A DNA stretch of 64,000 bases from Micropterix aruncella (lineage: Eukaryota > Arthropoda > Insecta > Lepidoptera > Micropterigidae): the NCBI GenBank assembly GCA_944548615.1, contig OX155964.1, positions 20,006,653 to 20,070,652 of the forward strand, written 5' to 3'. Position numbers and translations under genes: made by a program. The notes beneath the pieces are model-generated. The model was not told the DNA's origin. It was given only the letters and a program-made list of their open reading frames with translations, and made no database searches. This document shows positions 51,501 to 51,747 of this stretch, piece by piece. How positions within the stretch are numbered: the stretch's first letter is position 1; every line of letters starts with the position of its first letter.

Positions 51501-51682
51501 GTTAATTATGGATTTCAAATGTGATTATTCAATCACACTATTAAAAAATGAATTATGTAGGTTAATGACCATTAAACAGTGATTATTATGAAATAGAATG
51601 CAACGCGACACCGTCACCTGACATTTTAAACAGTTCACAAGTTCTCACCTTCCGCCACTAAGTGTTCGGTCGATTCTGACAT
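12496..51682 (-). CDS. SLC26A11-like sodium-independent sulfate/anion transporter, 14 exons
   Basis: Coding exons, in order: 51649-51682, 43130-43291, 38539-38609, 36384-36579, 33794-33898, 32625-32740, 31083-31260, 30283-30447, 26775-26936, 22901-23041, 21187-21332, 19770-19934, 19555-19708, 12496-12533. All junctions are GT-AG and keep phase; the sum is 1833 nt, 610 residues plus stop. Human SLC26A11 is close to this length. Family marks: 'FPIFQWLPTY', 'AIPQAIAYAVVAGLEPQYG', 'DITIGPTAIL', 'GSFTRTAVNNASGVQTQAGG', then a STAS domain at about 500-590. SLC26 proteins exchange sulfate, chloride, bicarbonate or oxalate across membranes; the substrate here is inferred from family only. Introns carry nearly all the mobile elements of the window. 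The 5' UTR continues past an acceptor at 51748, so at least one non-coding exon lies upstream. Confidence 0.92.
12743..14928 (+). mobile_element. hAT transposon, nearly complete
   Basis: Termini: TAGCGATCGCCAAAC at 12743 and, on the other strand ending at 14928, CAGTGATCGCCAAAC. Both flanks contain GGTTTA, compatible with an insertion into 'agattggtttaacc' with slight loss at the left end; an exact 8-bp duplication is not seen. It contains one transposase gene. It lies 210 bp from the last exon of the transporter gene. Confidence 0.82.
12929..14726 (+). pseudogene. hAT transposase (ZBED5/SCAND3-like), one frameshift
   Basis: The first frame (12929-14569) starts within a BED-type zinc finger: CVCLLC..GNVERHFKTVH. 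The RNase-H-like core has 'LQLDESTD' (first catalytic Asp), 'ATDGAPAM' (second Asp), and 'YHCIIHQQSLCGK' and 'EVRWLSRGRVL', typical of the ZBED5/SCAND3-like hAT branch. Near 14455-14480 the frame shifts by one base; the hAT dimerisation domain ('STYLCEASFS', 'NRLTDEHLDNC') continues in the next frame to the stop at 14726. The first in-frame ATG is missing (a stop lies just upstream), so about ten N-terminal residues are lost. Otherwise intact, so the copy is young. Confidence 0.88.
14929..15319. other. Non-coding intron stretch
   Basis: Nothing recognised apart from host intron sequence between the hAT element and the split TTAA element. Confidence 0.5.
15459..16689 (+). pseudogene. LINE ORF2 C-terminus: RT thumb, RNase H, zinc knuckle
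   Basis: The first frame runs to 16423. 'SLTYGLVVWWPRT' and 'LQRLACVAATGCMRTTPSAA' are the RT thumb region. RNase H follows with all acidic residues visible: IYTDGSKT, FQAECIGI, FVSDSASV, and GHSDSLGNDAADELA. A one-base slip in the A7 run at 16343-16349 moves the rest into the frame that ends at 16689, with CRGCMEEEETPQHVLMEC (CX2CX8HX4C). The RNase H and tail type point to the I/R1/LOA group. Only this slip breaks the fragment, so the insertion is recent. Confidence 0.9.
15459..16774 (+). mobile_element. 5'-truncated I/Jockey-type LINE with target duplication
   Basis: Flanked by the direct repeat ATGATTGCAT at 15449-15458 and 16775-16784. It ends with a (CTAA)n-type tail (AACTAACTAACTAACT). 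Both are hallmarks of target-primed reverse transcription. The inserted part carries the reverse-transcriptase end, RNase H and a zinc knuckle. Confidence 0.95.
16968..17120 (+). mobile_element. R retroposon copy, 5'-truncated
   Basis: Sense 3' part of the R family: 'cttacgggcgagtggcgtaac', 'aagtcttctacgctca', 'gatgacgggtttgcccgttgt', 3' terminus GTTGACAGCTCTGGTT. About 150 bp, the shortest copy, with the same 3' end as the others. Confidence 0.75.
17155..17400 (-). repeat. Diverged internal R fragment, antisense
   Basis: 'ggaccgtggcgttctttcccc', 'cacccccgctgcttaggaaac' and 'cacagtcgattggccgacgccgcac' match the middle and 5' half of R in antisense, with deletions. Confidence 0.6.
17540..17806 (-). 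mobile_element. tRNA-derived SINE
   Basis: The head on the minus strand has a pol III A box TGGCATAGTGGTTAGG (17782-17797) and B box GGTTCGATTCC (17743-17753). The T arm CCGGG-TTCGATT-CCCGG pairs perfectly, but the anticodon arm does not fold as a tRNA. The body ('taacggaattgcattttaattctgtcgatc', then 'agtagggttggttg') is shared with 29305-29505. It is a SINE promoter head, not a tRNA gene. Confidence 0.85.
18040..19083 (+). pseudogene. CR1-like LINE reverse transcriptase C-terminus
   Basis: Frames: 18148-18411 ('LTLNVEKCVVLHIGK', 'KDLGITITDDLKWEKHI', RT palm/thumb), an in-frame TGA after 'IYKAYV', then 'PILEYGYQICNP' and 'VQRRATKMLVGLKN' to 'RRERGDLIETYKIL'. The end ('NRVVDMWNKLPFEVI..NQFKKRLDLYLK') resumes after the TTAA element at 18728-18966. 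Removing that element with one TTAA restores the frame (NPLKNVPPNRV). The N-terminal RT and endonuclease are absent. Confidence 0.88.
18728..18966 (+). mobile_element. TTAA element, F1 family, in LINE coding sequence
   Basis: TTAA-CCCTTAAGGCCTCGG..CTCTAGGGG-TTAA. F1 is a ~235-270 bp non-coding family with 'cactgtctcaccaaaacatta' and 'gccgatatcggcc' blocks. There are six copies in the window. This copy interrupts a LINE frame precisely at TTAA. Confidence 0.95.
19089..19387. mobile_element. MITE with GGGCTCGATTSCGTTT termini
   Basis: The inverted ends GGGCTCGATTCCGTTTCCTC and, on the opposite strand, GGGCCCGATTGCGTTTCTTT extend about 60 bp ('gaacgagacagggcaata' inside both). A second full copy is 20746-21054 and one end is at 30639-30775. 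The flanks read ATT/AAT; the superfamily is uncertain. Confidence 0.8.
19555..19708 (-). CDS. SLC26A11-like, exon 13 (STAS domain, second part)
   Basis: Residues 548-598: 'SFKSLMDDMKVRSQHIIFW' (helix and strand of STAS) and 'FSPQARDIFTKLSP', ending NCTVDEAVYS. Acceptor TTTTACAG, donor TATA|GTAAGT. Confidence 0.9.
19770..19934 (-). CDS. SLC26A11-like, exon 12 (STAS domain, first part)
   Basis: Residues 493-547: 'GVLLITIPRSLSYCAADHLT', then 'DAVLVIDGSNMKNIDTTVAK', the beta-strand and helix start of STAS, which controls trafficking and regulation in SLC26 proteins. Acceptor TTTCAG, donor AAAG|GTATAA. The intron to exon 13 is only 61 bp. Confidence 0.9.
20005..20385 (-). mobile_element. R retroposon copy interrupted by an F1 TTAA element
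   Basis: The antisense R 3' end ('gtcgactagaatgggcgaacctgtcacc') runs to 20084, then the F1 element, then R resumes 'ggtgagtgcagaagacttagg' to about 20385, where it is truncated. Confidence 0.8.
20085..20318 (+). mobile_element. TTAA element, F1 family, inside R
   Basis: TTAA at both ends, start CCCTTCAGGCCTCGG. The right half is shortened: the GCCGTCACGCTGAATCG block is missing. Confidence 0.93.
20386..20745. other. Unassigned intron sequence
   Basis: A 69-codon open frame (20370-20579) shows no known motif and begins inside the truncated R copy. I do not call it a gene. Confidence 0.4.
20746..21054. mobile_element. MITE with GGGCTCGATTGCGTTT termini, second copy
   Basis: Both ends are clear: GGGCTCGATTGCGTTTCTTC at 20746 and the matching inverted end finishing at 21054. 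Flanks aat/aat may be a 3-bp duplication. It ends about 130 bp from transporter exon 11. Confidence 0.85.
21187..21332 (-). CDS. SLC26A11-like, exon 11
   Basis: Residues 444-492: 'IELAVMMATFMACLIIGLEM' and 'GVAIDAVVLLLKISRP', the last membrane helices before the STAS domain. Acceptor TTTTTTTAG. The donor ATG|GTACTC is weak but keeps phase 0 with exon 12. Confidence 0.82.
21340..22255. other. Intron with short TATG microsatellite
   Basis: About 21785-21870 is a degenerate (TATG)n/(TG)n tract. The rest is AT-rich without recognised features. Confidence 0.6.
22256..22526 (+). mobile_element. TTAA element, F1 family
   Basis: Full-length copy, TTAA-CCCTTCAGGCCTCGG to CTCTAGGGG-TTAA, 271 bp with both TTAA. 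Confidence 0.95.
22901..23041 (-). CDS. SLC26A11-like, exon 10
   Basis: Residues 397-443: helices 'CLVLLALGLLTKTFYFIPKA' and 'TLAGLIICAMIFMIDYAYAI', ending LWKTRK. Acceptor CTATAG|GATGCC, donor GAA|GTAAGT. A TTAA element begins only 25 bp upstream of the exon at 23067. Confidence 0.92.
23067..23400 (-). mobile_element. TTAA element, F2 family, with symmetric ends
   Basis: TTAA-CCCGTTGAGTATGAGTC at both ends in inverted orientation. The core matches the F2 core in reverse ('cataattatctaattgtttta', 'gtagtagtttcgtagtta'). The ends contain a doubled 'accagatttggt' motif. Because both ends match each other, this copy is closer to a complete TIR element than the other F2 copies, whose left end differs. 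Confidence 0.9.
23470..23660 (-). repeat. RLE retrotransposon fragment
   Basis: Matches 8590-8815: 'tggctggcaggcaacgagcgccaacttccaccgc', 'cttttgggatatttaattcccatggaacagtt'. Internal deletions. It continues at 24283. Confidence 0.85.
23661..24282. mobile_element. Unclassified ~620-bp insertion in the RLE fragment
   Basis: Interrupts the RLE sequence between 'ctacaataagg' and 'ggctcatcttccgagatag'; AGGC occurs at both borders and may be a 4-bp duplication. It contains a GC-rich block (about 23900-23990) and, on the minus strand, a TATAAGA-like motif. A solo LTR is possible, but TG..CA ends are not convincing. Confidence 0.5.
24283..24410 (-). repeat. RLE retrotransposon fragment, continued
   Basis: 'tcttccgagatagagagtaaa', 'tatatctggacggagggctgtgcatccgagactttcaggg' match 8820-8940. 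Confidence 0.88.
24781..26093 (-). mobile_element. R retroposon, near full length, carrying a nested R
   Basis: Antisense R from its 3' end (24781) to its 5' end (26093), split by the sense R at 25200-25872. Flanks CCTTCTGACACA (24769-24780) and CCTTCTGATACA (26094-26105) form a 12-bp target duplication with one mismatch. About 627 bp without the nested copy. Confidence 0.88.
25200..25872 (+). mobile_element. R retroposon, full length, nested in another R
   Basis: Sense copy, 673 bp, from CCTTGGGAGCTAACGGGCCC to GTTGACATCTCAATA. It is flanked by a perfect 13-bp direct repeat TGTTAGTCAGAGT (25187-25199 and 25873-25885) that is single in uninterrupted R copies. This fixes both ends of the family. 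The family has no obvious poly-A tail, no pol III boxes I accept, and no conserved protein. Confidence 0.93.
26190..26350 (-). repeat. Dispersed repeat (T family), empty-site copy
   Basis: On the minus strand it reads 'cgattctaacaataccacacatttctacatcggttcaag', then 'gtggaataaagaaacgg'. It matches 63690-63840 (plus) and the flanks of the Harbinger insertion at 50051-50454. Confidence 0.85.
26351..26774. other. Intron, nothing recognised
   Basis: AT-rich sequence upstream of transporter exon 9's 3' junction; only low-complexity TTTTTATTATTTT runs. Confidence 0.5.
26775..26936 (-). CDS. SLC26A11-like, exon 9
   Basis: Residues 343-396: 'ATQEMMALGLCNVFGSFVKS' and 'GSFTRTAVNNASGVQTQAGG', the transport-core helix of SLC26. 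Acceptor CTTTTAG, donor ACTG|GTAAGG. Confidence 0.95.
27035..27713 (-). mobile_element. TTAA element, diverged F2 relative
   Basis: TTAA-CCCCTCATGACAG at 27035 and GCTTGAGGGG-TTAA at 27713. The internal block 'cataattatctaattgtttta..tttcaaatttcaatgcgatcatt' is the F2 core in reverse. At 679 bp it is longer than typical F2, so it may be an older or fuller version. Confidence 0.78.
27714..28018. repeat. Palindrome-bearing segment
   Basis: 27904-27960 holds a long inverted repeat: 'atctcgtacgtttgaatggg' against 'cccattcgaacgtacgagat' with a short spacer. 'gataatatagcg..cgtacgtttg' also occurs near the right end of the TTAA element at 46100-46340, so the segment is probably part of a related element. 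Confidence 0.65.
28019..28278 (+). mobile_element. TTAA element, F1 family
   Basis: TTAA-ACCTTCAGGCCTCGG to CTCTGGGGG-TTAA, 260 bp; the terminal CCC is mutated to ACC at the left. Confidence 0.93.
28622..28697. repeat. Hairpin with 32-bp arms
   Basis: Arms 28622-28653 and 28666-28697 are inverted repeats with one mismatch, separated by 12 bases. Located in the intron between transporter exons 8 and 9. Confidence 0.85.
29085..29830 (+). pseudogene. LINE RT C-terminus (RTE-like), split by a SINE
   Basis: 'RLKMKLQVRLVRCYIFSILLHGVEA' region (29120-29222) and, in another frame, 'CKKVDAYKMLIYRKKLRTW' (29250-29303) precede a SINE; after it 'VVLKTIKRRKMEYLGHII' and 'YELLQLIVQGKIQGKRK' (29560-29670) continue. 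This order is that of the end of widespread LINE polyproteins (YGVEAW..KKLEAFEMW..YLGH..QGKI.GKR). Several frameshifts; a dead relic. Confidence 0.82.
29305..29505 (+). mobile_element. SINE body with (AAAC)n tail
   Basis: 'ttaacggaattgcatttt..ctgtcgatcgaatgcaataacaagacacacac' and 'agtagggttggttgtaagagattgtc' match the minus-strand SINE at 17540-17720. The tRNA head is lost. The tail is aaacaaacaaacaaac, as expected of a retroposed 3' end. Confidence 0.82.
29930..30140. pseudogene. Mariner transposase relic, internally inverted
   Basis: On the minus strand, 29934-30020 encodes 'PPYSPNLTPSDYHVFLHLKR', the mariner catalytic block with its last Asp. On the plus strand, 30050-30140 encodes 'LQWLSNQAADFHDDGIQKLF' and 'VRYDKCLN', the C-terminus that should follow it. 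Two neighbouring parts of one gene in opposite orientation mean an inversion within the relic. Confidence 0.8.
30150..30215 (+). mobile_element. 3' end of RLE retrotransposon
   Basis: 'attatgatgggcccgac..gtcggtgaattccatggcagct..tttgtattttta' is the 3' terminus found at 8366-8430 (inverted). Extremely 5'-truncated, about 65 bp. Confidence 0.8.
30283..30447 (-). CDS. SLC26A11-like, exon 8
   Basis: Residues 288-342: 'YIQEGLPGISLPPFSTVVG' (the GLP..PPF loop common to SLC26), an N-glycosylation-type NET, and 'LPLISILESIAIAKAF', the SIAIAKAF motif. Acceptor TTTTCAG, donor TTCT|GTAAGT. Confidence 0.94.
30639..30775 (+). repeat. One end of the GGGCTCGATTGCG MITE
   Basis: 'cggctcgattgcgtttcttcg' to 'gaacgagacagggcaataagttagagc' matches the left half of 19089-19387; the other end is missing. 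Confidence 0.8.
31083..31260 (-). CDS. SLC26A11-like, exon 7
   Basis: Residues 229-287: a cytosolic loop ending 'FNWIVSLSRNAVVVVFG', then a helix into 'AWLLKSQWDSEPFSLTG'. The acceptor is taken as TTTTAAAG|CAATTAGG because the CAATTAG|G alternative would break the frame. Donor ACAG|GTAGGT. Confidence 0.86.
31388..32187. mobile_element. Outer TTAA element with a nested TTAA element
   Basis: TTAA-CCGTTTAAGAACCATGG at 31388 and CCTACCTCAAAGGG-TTAA at 32187 are imperfect inverted ends. An F2 element occupies 31603-31916. Outer element length without it is about 490 bp. AT-rich, non-coding. Confidence 0.6.
31603..31916 (+). mobile_element. TTAA element, F2 family, uninterrupted
   Basis: TTAA-CCCTTGGAGTAAATGG to CATACTCAAGGGG-TTAA, 314 bp. 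It is the reference for the copy split at 15458/16775. The ends share 'ccagatctggtcgtatcatactcaa' repeats near the right side only. Confidence 0.95.
32285..32512 (+). mobile_element. 3' region of RLE retrotransposon
   Basis: 'gggaatgggtggtaaggtgcacgttcacatgtggcaaga' then 'tattatgacgggcccgaatccggttggtgaattcc' and 'cgtttgtatttattta', the family 3' untranslated region in sense orientation, with partial duplication of a 'ccactaccag' stretch. Confidence 0.82.
32625..32740 (-). CDS. SLC26A11-like, exon 6
   Basis: Residues 190-228: an amphipathic loop ('FLESIENLFKNIHSIKLWD') followed by the helix 'ILGVVTIIILLLLK'. Acceptor TTCTTCAG, donor AAA|GTAAGT; phase 0 at its 3' junction. Confidence 0.85.
32780..33350 (+). 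repeat. TIR-element end plus T-rich/hairpin (S) repeat
   Basis: 32800-32880 matches one end of the element at 10531-10985 ('cacctttcctagtact', 'ccaggtgtcccgg'). 32890-33290 is strongly T-rich. 33308-33348 is a hairpin, GTCTGCCTTGG..CCTAGTTAGGCAGAC. Compare 11590-11960 and 60660-60990. Confidence 0.65.
33400..33775 (-). pseudogene. Mariner transposase N-terminus with 5' TIR
   Basis: Frame 33400-33588: 'IKFLDLKGKKTKEIKDE' and 'KHWVAEYKHGRMCILNEKRS' and 'GRLKTVTT', the paired helix-turn-helix head of mariner transposases. Upstream, the end reads TACGAGGATCATTTGAAAAG on the minus strand (near 33775), a mariner-like terminus. The catalytic part is missing. It abuts transporter exon 5 (33794). Confidence 0.8.
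33794..33898 (-). CDS. SLC26A11-like, exon 5
   Basis: Residues 155-189: 'GFLVQFISTPVTVGFTSGAA', the typical SLC26 helix with GFTSGAA, then 'SQLKALFGIS'. Acceptor TTTTTAG, donor CAG|GTAAGA. Confidence 0.93.
34026..34556 (+). repeat. Dispersed repeat (U family) filled by an R copy
   Basis: 34026-34206 and 34478-34556 together match 55755-56010 without interruption ('ggctcggatggtcgccagatg', 'acgaacccctctgcccacattcctcgcaccctcttcccgc'). Confidence 0.88.
34207..34477 (+). mobile_element. R retroposon, 5'-truncated, with 10-bp duplication
   Basis: Sense R from 'tcaccgcttcgtaaggg' to its 3' end GTCGACAACTCAAGT, flanked by TGCCCACATT at 34197-34206 and 34478-34487. The site is single (55936-55945) in the empty U copy. 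The 5' truncation with an intact 3' end shows that R moves by target-primed reverse transcription. Confidence 0.92.
34557..35208. other. Intron, mostly unassigned
   Basis: 34602-34735 starts TTAACCCTTGG and ends AGGTTAA but lacks inverted ends; it includes a duplicated 'gcttgcatacaacttctaca'. 35030-35090 has a duplicated 'ttatctgttcctattgctataac'. No gene. Confidence 0.4.
35209..35522 (+). mobile_element. TTAA element, F2 family
   Basis: Full copy, near identical to 31603-31916, with both TTAA. Confidence 0.95.
35523..36383. other. Intron, nothing recognised
   Basis: AT-rich sequence before transporter exon 4 without repeats or frames I can support. Confidence 0.5.
36384..36579 (-). CDS. 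SLC26A11-like, exon 4
   Basis: Residues 90-154: 'YGLYAAFMGCFVYVVFGS', 'DITIGPTAIL', then a hydrophobic helix 'AILITFLSGVLIFLMGLLHLG'. The GPTA signature is intact. Acceptor CTTTACAG, donor TTAG|GTAAGC. Confidence 0.95.
36662..36940 (+). repeat. Repeat starting AAAAATCGGTTGTGTC (Q family)
   Basis: 'aaaaaatcggttgtgtcgccccta..atcctggcaa' recurs at 40709-40760 and 54908-54955 as 'cggttgtgtyrmcccywr..ttctccggcaagt'. Only this one end is shared among the three; the class is unknown. Confidence 0.5.
37178..37852. mobile_element. TTAA element, diverged F2-like, about 675 bp
   Basis: TTAA-CCCCTTGAGCGGCAAACG at 37178; the right end TACCTCGAGCGCTGACGTTTG (minus strand) -TTAA at 37852. A 'gagcggcaaa(c/g)gggaca' motif is doubled near the left end, as accag-motifs are in F2. 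No frame. Confidence 0.65.
37924..37951. repeat. Short perfect hairpin
   Basis: AACACAAAGGCA-tatt-GCCTTTGTGTT followed by T7. Intronic; function unknown. Confidence 0.7.
38040..38510 (+). repeat. Dispersed repeat with CAGA/CA microsatellite
   Basis: Includes (CAGA)n/(CA)n at 38339-38368, then 'cttcatcttaggaaaaaaaaaaaatgcgc..gacgggtggttgg', which resembles 9970-10060. Sits just before transporter exon 3. Confidence 0.55.
38539..38609 (-). CDS. SLC26A11-like, exon 3
   Basis: Residues 66-89, first transmembrane helix: 'GITVGLTAIPQAIAYAVVAG', ending LEPQ just before the 'YGLYAAF' of exon 4, the most conserved SLC26 stretch. Acceptor TTTTTTCAG, donor CAG|GTAATT. Confidence 0.92.
38753..39461 (+). 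mobile_element. R retroposon, diverged subfamily
   Basis: Sense copy with most R blocks ('gatggtttgcgcaccg', 'cagcgggggtgg', 'gatcccgtg', 'gtaaggcgtcgg', 'agtcttctacgctta', 'gacaagttcgcccgttatagtcgacacc'). Flanked by TGTACATAGCTG at 38741-38752 and 39462-39473. Confidence 0.85.
39474..40124 (+). mobile_element. R retroposon, full length
   Basis: From TCAAGGGAGCTAATGGGCCC to GTTGGCAACTTTAGT, 651 bp, flanked by TGTACATAGCTG at 39462-39473 and 40125-40136. Closer to the copies at 24781-26093 than to its neighbour. Confidence 0.9.
40137..40280 (+). repeat. R retroposon 5' fragment
   Basis: 'gcacatgtcagttgtgccactatgaccc..gcagctcctatccagtggcctcctcgaatgag' corresponds to the first 140 bp of the subfamily at 38753. 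It follows the third TGTACATAGCTG directly. Confidence 0.7.
40281..40820. other. Intron, with a Q-family end
   Basis: 40709-40760 'aaaaaacggttgtgtcacccctaaactttcccggcaagtag' matches 36662 and 54908. Otherwise unassigned. Confidence 0.45.
41154..41275 (-). pseudogene. Tigger-type transposase C-terminal remnant
   Basis: Forty codons ending TAA: 'GEIFEAAGDYENYGKCDDLL..LAKKDVDLVKAY'. An acidic tail of this kind ends Tigger/pogo transposases. Only its position inside matching TIRs supports the call; the catalytic domain is gone. Confidence 0.55.
41282..42045 (+). pseudogene. LINE RT C-terminus with (ATTCT)n tail
   Basis: Frame 41282-41755: 'LLTPILDYGDVCYIDASE', 'NKLERLQNI', 'SLLYNIINNPTSPSYLKENF', 'VHSARLKNQLPHSIRYA', 'SLHTFRKLLKKHLFL'. 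This is the ordered C-terminus of Jockey/CR1-type reverse transcriptases. The 3' end is 'gcacaataaagtt' plus ATTCT repeats (42013-42040). Strongly 5'-truncated; inserted within the Tigger element. Confidence 0.9.
42152..42421 (-). mobile_element. TTAA element, F1 family, inverted
   Basis: 'cccctagagccccgattggccgat' to 'ggccgaggcttgaaggg-TTAA'. The left TTAA is mutated to TTTA. Nested in the Tigger element. Confidence 0.92.
42695..42946. mobile_element. Palindromic TTAA element
   Basis: TTAA-CCCTTCAAGCCCCGCGAC at both ends. The arms (about 115 bp each) are near-perfect inverted repeats, so the whole 244-bp insert folds on itself, with a ~20-base loop near 42812-42831. Termini CCCTTCAAG resemble F1. 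Confidence 0.93.
43130..43291 (-). CDS. SLC26A11-like, exon 2
   Basis: Residues 12-65, the cytosolic N-terminus up to the first membrane helix: 'RFPIFQWLPTY..KLLQDILAG', the conserved SLC26 entry motif. Acceptor TTTTTTCTAG, donor G|GTAAAT. It lies about 90 bp beyond the Tigger-like element that ends at 43039. Confidence 0.88.
43292..44744. other. Intron, unassigned
   Basis: No gene. 44160-44232 is a G-rich run (gggagggcgggatggg.. ggggg). 43965-44010 has a duplicated 'gcgcataccacaagaatgcg'-like phrase. Confidence 0.5.
44745..45175 (+). pseudogene. RTE-type LINE relic
   Basis: With frameshifts it reads 'EEYVYLG', 'RLGWAAFGKLCRIFKS', 'IPQCLKSKVYNRCV', 'PVMTYDAETWT', 'HKFKTAQRAIERAMLVIF', 'RRTKMIEIGQKIS', the well-known end of RTE/BovB-like polyproteins (YVYLGQ..LPVMTYGAETWT..AQRAMERSMLG). 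Stops interrupt it. Confidence 0.85.
45207..45876 (-). mobile_element. R retroposon, full length, antisense
   Basis: From 'actagagctgtcgactacaacgggcg' (3' end) to 'caacagggcccattagctccc' (5' end), 670 bp. It abuts an RLE 3' end at 45884. No clear target duplication. Confidence 0.88.
45884..46670 (-). pseudogene. RLE retrotransposon 3' part, interrupted by a TTAA element
   Basis: 'gcccatcataatatta..cttctgggaggtgagcgg..accggctgtggta' is the 3' region (compare 8420-8520). Coding remnants follow (45980-46099 and 46341-46670), including antisense of 'VQWGSNIPKDHEYNLNEYLD'. The TTAA element at 46100-46340 sits exactly at the TTAA of 'atctttaaagagg' (8636-8648 in the other copy). Confidence 0.85.
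46100..46340. mobile_element. TTAA element with CCGCCC termini
   Basis: TTAA-CCGCCCTTTGGG..TAGGTAGGGCGG-TTAA, 241 bp, AT-rich. Contains 'gataatatagcg..cgtacgtttg', shared with 27885-27920. Target duplication confirmed by the uninterrupted RLE copy. Confidence 0.92.
46671..47218. other. Intron, nothing recognised
   Basis: AT-rich sequence without supported features. Confidence 0.5.
47219..47489 (-). mobile_element. TTAA element, F1 family, inverted
   Basis: TTAA-CCCCTCAAGCCCCGATTGG to GGCCTGAAGGG-TTAA, 271 bp, both TTAA intact. Confidence 0.95.
47490..47974. other. Intron with a possible hairpin-repeat (S) end
   Basis: 47825-47865 'gtccaccctagaacgggctagtcccagttgggtgac' resembles the S hairpin. 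Otherwise unassigned. Confidence 0.35.
47975..48616. mobile_element. Non-autonomous TIR element rich in CTGCAG-like motifs
   Basis: AATTCCAAACATGGCTGCAG at 47975 pairs with the right end, whose minus strand reads AATTCCGAACATTACTGCGG; 'gaccgcaaccgcagactgca' against 'gaccgcaaaccgcagactgca' continues the arms. Interior has a palindrome aatgcatacc-at-tggtatgcatt (48033-48056) and no gene. Superfamily unknown. Confidence 0.75.
48617..50025. other. Intron, with a possible hAT end
   Basis: 49955-50010 'agtcggggctggatttaagggagggc..ggggctacagccccagggcc' resembles widespread hAT termini (CAGGGCCGGATTTAAGG). 49290-49490 has imperfect 'gtataagacccg' and 'aaaggttta' repeats. No supported gene. Confidence 0.4.
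50051..50454 (+). mobile_element. PIF/Harbinger deletion derivative
   Basis: Inverted ends AGGCGGGTATCCATTAGG (50051) and AGGTGGGTATCCATTAGG (minus strand, ending at 50454), flanked by TAA at 50048-50050 and 50455-50457. TWA duplications define PIF/Harbinger. The two T-family copies elsewhere have one TAA here, which proves the duplication. Confidence 0.93.
50167..50388 (+). pseudogene. Chimeric remnant of Harbinger transposase and MADF protein
   Basis: A 73-codon frame. 'SKVRRWWVRSAFRKRE' resembles the N-terminus of Harbinger transposases (RRWWVRP). 'CLALIEEYRNYTLLWNPKDE' and 'KFKNKFWWRRKLRS' resemble a MADF/Myb-SANT DNA-binding domain (LI..Y..LW.P....Y..K), the partner protein of these elements. 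The two belong to separate genes in autonomous elements, so an internal deletion probably fused or superposed them. It cannot be functional transposase. Confidence 0.55.
50601..51648. other. First coding-side intron, unassigned part
   Basis: AT-rich, no supported feature between the T repeat and the exon with the start codon. Confidence 0.5.
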
Positions 51683-51747
51683 TTTTAACACAGTTTTTAT
51701 ATGTTCTTTTGTGTAACCTTCTTAGAAGGATAGAACACAGCACAGAT
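51649..51747 (-). CDS. SLC26A11-like, exon with start codon
   Basis: The acceptor TTTCTTGCAG precedes 65 nt of 5' UTR, the ATG at 51680-51682 and 11 codons (MSESTEHLVAE plus one base). The donor is G|GTGAGA. This start was chosen because it is the first ATG of the exon and joins in frame to 43291. A further 5' non-coding exon must exist because the exon opens with an acceptor. Confidence 0.8.
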
